Shown in pieces: positions 1-5,334 of a DNA stretch of 6,778 nucleotides. The notes beneath the pieces are model-generated. The model did no database searches and was not told where the DNA came from. It worked only from the letters and a program-made list of their open reading frames with translations. The position numbers and the translations under genes were made by a program. The stretch is taken from the NCBI GenBank assembly GCA_023442495.1, contig JAEZZB010000132.1, forward strand, positions 1 through 6,778, in the 5' to 3' direction. Position 1 is the first letter of the stretch, and the number at the start of each line of letters is the position of its first letter. The DNA is from Bacillota bacterium. GTDB lineage: Bacteria; Bacillota; Clostridia; Tissierellales; Peptoniphilaceae.

Positions 1-2
1 TT

Positions 3-425
3 TATGAAAGTTTTAATGAAATACAGTCTGGAGAAAAAATATCTTGTATTTTAGTAGATGAGGTACAATTCTTATCATCTGCACAAATAGATCAACTCAT
101 GAAAATAGCAGTAATTAAAAACGTTCCAGTTATTTGCTATGGACTTAGAACTGACTTTCAAACGGTTGGGTTTGAAGGAGCTCAAAGACTTTTATTAATA
201 GCGCATTCTGTGGAAGAATTAAAAACAATTTGCAGATGTGGTAAAAAAGCTATATTCAACGGAAGAAAAATAGATGGAATTTTTGTATTTGAGGGAGAAC
301 AAGTAGCAATCGACGGTGAGCAAAAGGTTGAGTATGAATCGATGTGTGCAAAATGCTATTTTGAAAGAAAAGAAGAAGAATCTAGAAGAATGGGAAAAGA
401 CCAATTATCTTTTAGTGATAAATAG
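3..425 (+). CDS. tdk: Thymidine kinase, C-terminal 140 residues (5' end outside window)
   Basis: Phosphorylates thymidine to dTMP with ATP in the cytoplasmic pyrimidine salvage pathway. The frame is open from the left edge, so the true start and the P-loop, roughly the first 50 residues of a usual ~190-residue enzyme, lie outside; an ATG at 99 is internal. Visible landmarks of the TK1-like (type II) family are the Walker B-like CILVDEVQFL (nt 45-74), the nucleoside-binding stretch VICYGLRTDFQ, and a zinc site made of a C-R-C pair (nt 231-239, TICRCG) and a C-x-x-C pair (nt 345-356, MCAKCY). The lasso-loop region GEQVAIDGEQ precedes the second pair. The tail after the zinc site is charged and Lys/Glu-rich. 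Hand-counted GC over 121-420 is about 34%, higher than most of the downstream genes. It ends in TAG. Family assignment is secure; activity is inferred from conserved motifs. Confidence 0.95.
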   Translation, partial: YESFNEIQSGEKISCILVDEVQFLSSAQIDQLMKIAVIKNVPVICYGLRTDFQTVGFEGAQRLLLIAHSVEELKTICRCGKKAIFNGRKIDGIFVFEGEQVAIDGEQKVEYESMCAKCYFERKEEESRRMGKDQLSFSDK

Positions 426-625
426 GATTTAAAATAATAAAATAAATACTATATTATTAAAATAACAATAAATTGAAAGGAAAATAAAGAAATTAAATTA
501 TACAATACATCAAATGATAAAAACAAATTCAAAAAATAAATGTTATATATTATAATTTTGTTAAATTAGTTTCCTCAAAGTTTATTAAATTTTAAAGACG
601 ACTAGCCGATTGAAAATATAGCATG
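426..625. other. Intergenic region after tdk, no gene seen
   Basis: About 200 bases of highly AT-rich sequence between the tdk stop and the terminator hairpin. I find no reading frame longer than about a dozen codons with a start and ribosome binding site. A weak AT-only inverted repeat (AATAATA at 433-439 and TATTATT near 452-458) is too unstable to call a terminator. The last 30 bases before the hairpin (about 594-624) are somewhat richer in G and C than the rest, and could be the 3' part of a small RNA or simply the tdk 3' UTR. Confidence 0.6.
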
Positions 626-653
626 AAAGTTCTTTATATAAAGAACTTTTTTT
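626..653 (+). terminator. Intrinsic (Rho-independent) terminator
   Basis: A perfect 10-bp inverted repeat, AAAGTTCTTT (626-635) and AAAGAACTTT (640-649), closes an ATAT loop. The descending arm runs into a U-tract of seven T (647-653) followed by ATTTTTA. The opposite strand has no comparable T run after the hairpin, so it acts on plus-strand transcripts. It would end the tdk transcript, or a small RNA upstream of it, about 200 bases after the tdk stop, and it isolates the tad genes from tdk read-through. The stem is AU-rich, as expected in this genome. Confidence 0.85.
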
Positions 654-1005
654 ATTTTTAAATTTATATTACTCTTTTATTCATTCAAATATATTGAAAA
701 TATATTAAAGATATTTGAAAAATCAAGAAAGAGAATTTAAGTATCAAAAATTTTTAGATAATAAAAAGCGATATAATAATTTGAAGAAAAAGAAATAAAT
801 TCTATTTGAACATATAGAAGAGATAGTTACCAATTTCTAATTTGAATGGCTTGTGTTAAATAAACGCATATCCACTTAATTAAAAAAAATATTATTAAAT
901 AGCTTAAAAAGACGCTAAAATTAATTTTTGATAGCTAATATTAATAAACACCTAAAACTACTATAGAGTAAATCTATTAAATAAAAATCCTACCCTTTCT
1001 AAAAA
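654..1005. other. Intergenic AT-rich region, possible decayed ORF, otherwise nothing seen
   Basis: No intact gene on either strand. One plus-strand frame stays open without a start codon from 622 to a TAA at 796-798. Its second half reads as a lysine-rich, coiled-coil-like peptide (for example FKYQKFLDNKKRYNN, about nt 736-780), and the frame continues for 13 further codons after the stop. This may be a relic of a degraded gene or chance in AT-rich DNA; I cannot tie it to a family. No terminal inverted repeats, target duplications, tRNA or rRNA features were recognised. Confidence 0.4.
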
Positions 1006-1026
1006 TTTGTTAACAAAATGTAACAA
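1006..1026. promoter_or_regulatory. Palindrome and spaced repeat upstream of the tad operon, candidate operator
   Basis: TTTGTTAACAAA at 1006-1017 is a perfect 12-bp palindrome. TAACAA recurs at 1021-1026, exactly 10 bases (one helical turn) after its copy at 1011-1016, and also forms a second inverted pair with TTGTTA at 1007-1012. It lies about 60-80 bases upstream of the first tad gene, where a repressor or activator site would be expected. It does not match a regulator site that I can name, and AT-rich DNA yields some palindromes by chance. Confidence 0.35.
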
Positions 1027-1028
1027 TG

Positions 1029-1065
1029 TTGGCGGTTTTTATTTTTAAAAACATGATAATATAAT
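1029..1065 (+). promoter_or_regulatory. Weak candidate promoter for the tad operon
   Basis: Upstream of the first tad gene, GATAAT (1055-1060) and TATAAT (1060-1065) are candidate -10 hexamers, and the TG at 1054-1055 could serve an extended -10 (TGATAATAT). The best -35 is TTGGCG at 1029-1034, but it sits 20 bases from GATAAT, longer than the ideal 17. The perfect TATAAT would place the transcript start around 1072, inside the Shine-Dalgarno sequence, so the upstream hexamer is the more plausible one. AT-rich background makes such matches common; a promoter further upstream cannot be excluded. Confidence 0.3.
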
Positions 1066-1068
1066 ATT

Positions 1069-1075
1069 AAGGTGG
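1069..1075 (+). promoter_or_regulatory. Ribosome binding site that fixes the start of the TadZ-like gene
   Basis: AAGGTGG lies 8 bases before the ATG at 1084, which is ideal spacing. The in-frame GTG at 1072 is part of this motif and has no ribosome binding site of its own, so the protein should start at 1084 rather than 1072. Confidence 0.8.
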
Positions 1076-1083
1076 TAAATATA

Positions 1084-1920
1084 ATGGACATAGAAATTTT
1101 AATCAAAGATAGTTCCTATACAAAATATTTAGTAAAAAACTTAAATAAGTACTACGGTATTAAGTCAACTATAATTAATTCTTTTGATGAATATGATAGT
1201 AGAAAAGTTCTTGTAACGGATCAAAACTTAGATATCCTATCTGTGAATTTATATAATGATAAGCTTAAGTATCAAAGTATTGATAAGATAAAAGAACTTA
1301 TAGATTATATAATTGAAAAGAAAAAAGAAAGTGAAAAAGTGCCTTTGATAATTTCAATATTAAATCTTTCATCTTTAACTAATCATAACCAAATGGTACA
1401 ACAGATATATGATTTGTTTCCTAAAGACAAAAAAAGGCTTGTTGTAAATTTTAACTATTTTTATAAATACTACGAACAAAATGAAATAACAATTGATAAT
1501 CTTATTTTCTCCAATGAAGAATCAAATATATCTACGAATTCTTTCTCAAAATTTTCATACTTATCAGCGTCCAAACTTCCAATCGTAATCAATAAAAAAG
1601 AGCATTACATTAAGGTAATGGAAAAAATAAAAAAACTAAAATTTGATTATATTTTTATGGACATTACTTTTGTCATATCTAATAAAAATATCCATATTAT
1701 AAATGAATCAGATGTTGTGATTTATCATGAAACACAAAATGGAGATGCGGAATATATATATAGTACTAAAGAATTTTTAAATAAAATTTTAAAAAATCAA
1801 CATATATATTTAATAAATGAATCAAAAAAAACAGTAAAAATAAAATCAATTAAGGAGGAAGAGTTCTTTGACAATCTAGAAGAATTTATAAAAAATCTAT
1901 GCTTGATTCAGAAAAAATAA
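1084..1920 (+). CDS. CpaE/TadZ-like pilus localisation protein, degenerate (no P-loop)
   Basis: 278 residues, first gene of the Tad operon. CpaE/TadZ proteins pair a receiver-like N-terminal domain with a MinD/ParA-like ATPase domain and place the Tad machine at a cell site. Residues 1-60 fit a degenerate receiver-like fold (KVLVTDQNLD at 41-50). From residue 87 the MinD-like pattern can be followed: a hydrophobic beta strand LIISI (88-92), a Walker B-like strand FDYIFMDI (187-194), and INESDVVIYHET (206-217), which resembles the MinD-family segment where a strand follows an aspartate. At the position of the P-loop (KGGxGKT in active relatives) the sequence reads LNLSSLTNHN (93-102), with no glycine or catalytic lysine, so ATP binding by the usual mode is unlikely. 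Assignment rests on this outline plus position directly before tadA, and is moderately sure. Its 3' end overlaps tadA by 22 nt. Alternative: a family-specific protein of unknown role. Confidence 0.65.
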   Translation: MDIEILIKDSSYTKYLVKNLNKYYGIKSTIINSFDEYDSRKVLVTDQNLDILSVNLYNDKLKYQSIDKIKELIDYIIEKKKESEKVPLIISILNLSSLTNHNQMVQQIYDLFPKDKKRLVVNFNYFYKYYEQNEITIDNLIFSNEESNISTNSFSKFSYLSASKLPIVINKKEHYIKVMEKIKKLKFDYIFMDITFVISNKNIHIINESDVVIYHETQNGDAEYIYSTKEFLNKILKNQHIYLINESKKTVKIKSIKEEEFFDNLEEFIKNLCLIQKK

Positions 1921-3077
1921 GAGAAAGTATTATACAAGATGAAATCAAATTTTTAGATGATAATCAACTTATGACATATATTCAAAACAATATTATTGAT
2001 TATATTATAGCTTATGACGGATCAGTTGATATTAATTATATTACTGAACTTACTAAAGATATATTCTATGAAATTCGAGGGTTTGGAATAATTCAAAGAC
2101 TTTTAGAAGACGATAATATTAATGAAATCATGATTAATGCATTTGATGAAATTTATTTGGAAAAAGATGGACAAATGTATAAATCTGTATACAAATTTAA
2201 GGATAACGATGAATATGAAAGAATAATTCAAAAAATTGTATCGGAAGTAGGTAGGGAAGTAAACACATCAAAACCAATTGTTGATGCAAGACTTTATGAT
2301 GGTTCACGAGTAAATATTGTTTTAAATCCAATTTCAAAAGACAATCCCGCTGTTACGATTAGAAAGTTTTCGAATAAGAACTATACGATAGATGATTTGA
2401 TGAATTTCGGGTTATTTAACGAAGAAGTATATGATTTCTTAAAAATGATAATAAAAGCTAAATACAATATTATGATTGGCGGTGGAACATCATCAGGGAA
2501 AACTACACTTCTCGGTGCGTTAACTAATTTTATAGACAAATCAGAAAGAATTATAACTATAGAAGATTCTAGGGAATTAAGAATAGATTTACCTAATTTA
2601 ATTTCTTTGCAATCTAGGGAATCGAATGTTTCACATGCTGGTAATATAAGTATGAAAGATTTAATCAAAAATTCATTGAGAATGAGACCCGACCGAATCA
2701 TAGTTGGAGAAGTCAGAGCAGATGAAACTTTGGATATGCTACAGAGTATGAATACTGGTCACGATGGTTCATTATCTACAGTGCATGCTAATTCTTCAAA
2801 GGATATGATTTCGCGTCTTGAAACTATGGTATTAAGGGCAAGTGATGATATTCCACTTGAAGCTATAAAGAGATTAATTAATTCATCTATTGAATTTATT
2901 ATTTATCTTAAAAAAGTAAAAGATATGAGAAAAATTACAGAAATAGTTGAGGTGGTGCAAGATGTAAATGGTGAAACTATATTAAATAAGATATATGAAT
3001 ATGATAATTCAAAAAGTAGTCTAATAAAAGTTGGAAATATTATTAATAAATACAAATTGGAGGAAGAATTTGAATAA
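1899..3077 (+). CDS. tadA: TadA/CpaF family pilus assembly ATPase
   Basis: 392-residue hexameric type II/IV secretion ATPase that would power assembly of the Tad (type IVb) pilus from the cytoplasmic face of the membrane. All hallmark motifs are present: the N-terminal GFGIIQRLLED-like segment (61-71) and INEIMIN (74-80), PIVDARLYDGSRVNIVL (126-142), TIRKF (153-157), Walker A GGTSSGKTT (195-203), the Asp box TIEDSREL (220-227), Walker B RPDRIIVGEVR (263-273) with Glu271, and the His-box region TGHDGSLSTVHANS (286-299). Length is close to the family norm, and nothing essential is missing. The ATG at 1899 is the first usable start after an in-frame TGA at 1869, and it lies inside the upstream gene, so translation is probably coupled. 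No good Shine-Dalgarno sequence sits immediately before it. GC is locally higher in the conserved core (about 42% in 2461-2520), as expected from constrained codons. Confidence 0.96.
   Translation: MLDSEKIRESIIQDEIKFLDDNQLMTYIQNNIIDYIIAYDGSVDINYITELTKDIFYEIRGFGIIQRLLEDDNINEIMINAFDEIYLEKDGQMYKSVYKFKDNDEYERIIQKIVSEVGREVNTSKPIVDARLYDGSRVNIVLNPISKDNPAVTIRKFSNKNYTIDDLMNFGLFNEEVYDFLKMIIKAKYNIMIGGGTSSGKTTLLGALTNFIDKSERIITIEDSRELRIDLPNLISLQSRESNVSHAGNISMKDLIKNSLRMRPDRIIVGEVRADETLDMLQSMNTGHDGSLSTVHANSSKDMISRLETMVLRASDDIPLEAIKRLINSSIEFIIYLKKVKDMRKITEIVEVVQDVNGETILNKIYEYDNSKSSLIKVGNIINKYKLEEEFE
3059..3063 (+). promoter_or_regulatory. Ribosome binding site supporting a TTG start for tadB
   Basis: GGAGG ends 6 bases before TTG at 3070, inside the last codons of tadA. 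The alternative in-frame ATG at 3031 has no such motif and lies deep within tadA, so TTG 3070 is the better start. Confidence 0.7.
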
Positions 3078-3768
3078 CAAAATAAAAGCATTTATTATTT
3101 CTACAACTATAATTTTTATTTATTTACAGGTCTTCTTTGATAAAGTTTTAGTTTCAATTATATTTGCTCCAATTATTTCAATTAAATTTTCTATCATAAT
3201 ATTGAATCTATTTCAAAATAAGGAAATAAAGCAAAAAAGAATAATGTTTAGGGAATTTTTGGACATATTTAATACAAATATTGTAGCAGGAAATAATCTG
3301 TTAGTTTCTTTAAGGAATACACATTTAGAGCTGAAGAGTCTATTTAATGAAGCAAATTACATAGTGCAATATTTAAAAGATATGCTTATAGATATAGAAA
3401 ATGGAAAATCAATTGAAAATAGTTTAAAGATATTTGAAAAAAAGTCTGAAATTACAGAAGTTTCAATATTTGTTGATAGTTTAATTATTGCCGTTAATTC
3501 GGGAATTGACATATCTAAAATTTCAAATATAAGCAAGGATGCACTGACGCAAAATATCGCTTTAGAACTTGAAATAGATACAATTGTTAGTAATTCTAAA
3601 AAGGAGTTTATAATAATGACAATGCTTCCATTAGTCATACTTATATTGCTAAATAATAGTATAAATGAGCAAATTACTTTTGCTGATTATATCGTTAGAA
3701 TTCCCGTCTTTATTGTACTATTATTTTCATTTTTACTTGGTGAAAAAATAGTGAATATGGAGATTTAA
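3070..3768 (+). CDS. tadB: TadB-like inner-membrane platform protein (T2SSF domain)
   Basis: 232 residues from the TTG start at 3070 (245 if ATG 3031 were used). TadB and TadC form the membrane platform on which the TadA ATPase acts. The protein shows hydrophobic helices at about 7-22, 26-47, 180-195 and 209-225. Between the pairs lies a cytoplasmic helical segment with the GspF/T2SSF pattern: FREFLDIFNTNIVAGNNL (60-77), where a conserved turn before a helix is expected, an amphipathic stretch to about 125, and SIFVDSLIIAVNSGIDIS (132-149), the second characteristic repeat. Primary sequence is divergent and shorter than many TadB proteins (280-330 residues), mainly at the N-terminus. It overlaps tadA by 8 nt and abuts tadC. 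Identity rests on membrane layout, the T2SSF pattern and gene order; I am fairly confident. Confidence 0.85.
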   Translation: MNNKIKAFIISTTIIFIYLQVFFDKVLVSIIFAPIISIKFSIIILNLFQNKEIKQKRIMFREFLDIFNTNIVAGNNLLVSLRNTHLELKSLFNEANYIVQYLKDMLIDIENGKSIENSLKIFEKKSEITEVSIFVDSLIIAVNSGIDISKISNISKDALTQNIALELEIDTIVSNSKKEFIIMTMLPLVILILLNNSINEQITFADYIVRIPVFIVLLFSFLLGEKIVNMEI

Positions 3769-4626
3769 ATGGAAATTAAATATATATTTTCGATACTTTC
3801 AATATCAATGCTTATTGGATTGAATATTTATATTTTGATAAATAAAAAAAGTATTCAAAAGATAGAAGAAAGACTTAATGAAAGTGGAGTTACAGGATAT
3901 AAACTCATCTCACCATTTTTTGAATTCTTATATAAAAATCAACAATTAGCAAATAGATTAATAAGTACGAAATTAAAAATAATTCTTAGGAATCAATACG
4001 GCGACTTATTTTTATATTTTAATATTACAAATTTTGCCTCTAAAAAAATAATGTATTCATTTTATCTAATCTGTATTAATCTCATGATTTATCCAATTAT
4101 AAACAATTCACTTATATTTACTTTAATATTTATATTTATTATTTTCATAAATTTATATTTTGATTTTGACATAAAGATAAAATACTTAGAATACAATAAT
4201 TCAATAAAAAATAATTTGCCAAATGTAATATCAAGAATGAGCTTATTAATTCAATCAGGAATACCGACGAGAGAATGTATAAATATAGTTTCTCATTATG
4301 AAAAAGAAGAATCATATCTAAATAAGATAAATACTTTGGTAGCCAATGGTATTAGCGAGAATGAAGCATATAATTCGATGATTTCAAGATCAGACGATAT
4401 TTTAATTAGAAAATTTCTTTCAATTTTATTACAAAATCTAGAAAAAGGAAGTAACAATATTACGGATTCACTTGATTTGTTAAGAAAGGAGAGTGATGAA
4501 TTTAGAAGAAAAAATATAATCATTAAAACTCAGGCAGCGAATAGAAAGTTATTAATTCCTAATATTATGGTGTTTATAGGAATAATGGTAATGATAATGG
4601 CCCCAATTTTATTAAATATTTTATAG
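3769..4626 (+). CDS. tadC: TadC-like inner-membrane platform protein (T2SSF domain)
   Basis: 285 residues. The partner of TadB in the Tad platform. Hydrophobic segments lie at about 4-24, 94-112, 115-131 and 263-284, the usual TadC arrangement. A T2SSF cytoplasmic domain begins with NLPNVISRMSLLIQSGIPTR (149-168), the clear family signature (LP..L..LA..i.aG...), and continues through NGISENEAYNSM (193-204) and KGSNNITDSLDLLRKESDEF (226-245). The start ATG follows the tadB stop with no gap, and GGAG at 3759-3762 gives a good ribosome binding site. It ends in TAG, 8 nt before the pilin gene. Both TadB-like and TadC-like proteins are present as separate genes. I am confident in the family, less so in which copy plays which structural role. 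Confidence 0.88.
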   Translation: MEIKYIFSILSISMLIGLNIYILINKKSIQKIEERLNESGVTGYKLISPFFEFLYKNQQLANRLISTKLKIILRNQYGDLFLYFNITNFASKKIMYSFYLICINLMIYPIINNSLIFTLIFIFIIFINLYFDFDIKIKYLEYNNSIKNNLPNVISRMSLLIQSGIPTRECINIVSHYEKEESYLNKINTLVANGISENEAYNSMISRSDDILIRKFLSILLQNLEKGSNNITDSLDLLRKESDEFRRKNIIIKTQAANRKLLIPNIMVFIGIMVMIMAPILLNIL

Positions 4627-4634
4627 GAGAAAAT

Positions 4635-4838
4635 ATGTTAGACAAATTTATTCAATTCATTATGCCAAATCCCATACTAAAGAGATATATTAAAGATGAA
4701 AGTGGCGAAATAAATATGATAGCAATAGTTTTGATACTTATTGTAGTAATCATACTAGCTGTAATTTTTAAAGACAGCATGGAATCTTTGCTTAAAAGAA
4801 TTTTTACAAGACTTGAAAATGATGTTAATAATTTTTAA
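4635..4838 (+). CDS. Small Flp-like type IVb prepilin
   Basis: 67 residues, the likely major pilin of the locus. A short leader with basic residues (RYIKDESG, 17-24) is followed by a hydrophobic helix, EINMIAIVLILIVVIILAVI (25-44), then an amphipathic charged tail. This is the Flp1-like prepilin plan: a prepilin peptidase would cut after Gly24, leaving a 43-residue mature subunit beginning with Glu. The classic Flp +5 Glu followed by Tyr is absent; Glu is at +1 instead, a pattern I associate with Firmicutes Flp1-like pilins. AGGAG at 4625-4629 precedes the ATG by 5 bases. Being the only small pilin seen between the platform genes and tadE-like gene, it is the natural candidate subunit. Alternatively it could be a minor pilin, with the major one elsewhere. 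Confidence 0.82.
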   Translation: MLDKFIQFIMPNPILKRYIKDESGEINMIAIVLILIVVIILAVIFKDSMESLLKRIFTRLENDVNNF

Positions 4839-5334
4839 TAAGTATATAAAAGATGATGCTGGATCAATTGAAATCATTGAATCTACACTTGTCTACCCAT
4901 TTATTATTCTTTCAATATCTTTTTTATTTATTATTTCAATAATCACATTAAATAAATCTATTGAACTTGAAAATATTTATGCTTCAAATAGAAATTTAAT
5001 AGTAAATTCAATTTCTGGTGATCTTATTAAGAAAATTGATAAAGAAGAAATACATATTGAAGAAAGTAAGCTTAATAGTAGAATTTCAAGATATACGGAT
5101 AAAAAAGCAAATATTTATGATAAGTCGAACATTTTTAATCTTAAAGTTTCAACAATAATCGATGGTAAAACTTATACTTCAACAAAATACAATTTGAGTG
5201 ATTCAGTAAGGAAGACAGATTTCGTAAGAGACATATTAAAGGATAATAATATTAATATCGAAAAATTTTCAATAAAAGATGGATTAGATAGTTTACAGAA
5301 TATATTAAAAAAATTATTAAGTAGGTTCAAATGA
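4819..5334 (+). CDS. tadE: TadE-like pseudopilin
   Basis: 171 residues from ATG 4819; TTG 4813 and ATG 4822 are also possible starts, none with a clear Shine-Dalgarno sequence. Translation is probably coupled to the pilin gene, which it overlaps by 20 nt. The N-terminus KYIKDDAGSIEIIESTLVYP (8-27) is the TadE plan: a prepilin-like leader ending in Gly15, then a helix (to about 45) containing a glutamate and a proline, as in the family's vEfalvlP pattern. Here the family-type Glu (21) is six residues after the glycine rather than five. The remaining ~125 residues are a polar, presumably extracytoplasmic domain with no cysteines. TadE-like proteins are minor pilins processed by the prepilin peptidase and needed for Tad pilus assembly. 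Its ATGA end overlaps the next gene by 4 nt. Confidence 0.8.
   Translation: MMLIIFNKYIKDDAGSIEIIESTLVYPFIILSISFLFIISIITLNKSIELENIYASNRNLIVNSISGDLIKKIDKEEIHIEESKLNSRISRYTDKKANIYDKSNIFNLKVSTIIDGKTYTSTKYNLSDSVRKTDFVRDILKDNNINIEKFSIKDGLDSLQNILKKLLSRFK

Noticed and set aside
219..404. Minus-strand open frame across tdk
   Set aside because: Shadow frame opposite the conserved thymidine kinase motifs; its product is low-complexity Phe/Ser-rich sequence.
433..458. AATAATA/TATTATT inverted repeat as the tdk terminator
   Set aside because: The stem is only 7 A-T pairs with a long loop and no proper U-tract; the hairpin at 626-649 is far better.
1060..1065. Perfect TATAAT as the tad -10 box
   Set aside because: It would start transcription inside the Shine-Dalgarno sequence and lacks a -35 at 17 bases, so it was folded into a low-confidence promoter region instead.
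1072..1083. GTG at 1072 as start of the TadZ-like gene
   Set aside because: This GTG is part of the AAGGTGG Shine-Dalgarno motif itself; ATG 1084 is ideally spaced from it.
1852..1859. Strong AAGGAGGA as a ribosome binding site for tadA
   Set aside because: It lies about 40 bases before ATG 1899. The tadA frame has a TGA at 1869-1871, and the nearby TTG 1868 leads to a stop within four codons. It simply encodes a Lys-Glu run in the TadZ-like protein.
2381..2701. Minus-strand open frame across tadA
   Set aside because: It is a shadow of the strongly conserved tadA coding frame, with no ribosome binding site or recognisable product.
4819..5334. TGA end of the tadE-like gene as evidence for genetic code 4
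   Set aside because: Reading through would add only four codons before TAG, and no in-frame TGA occurs inside any gene, so the standard bacterial code fits.
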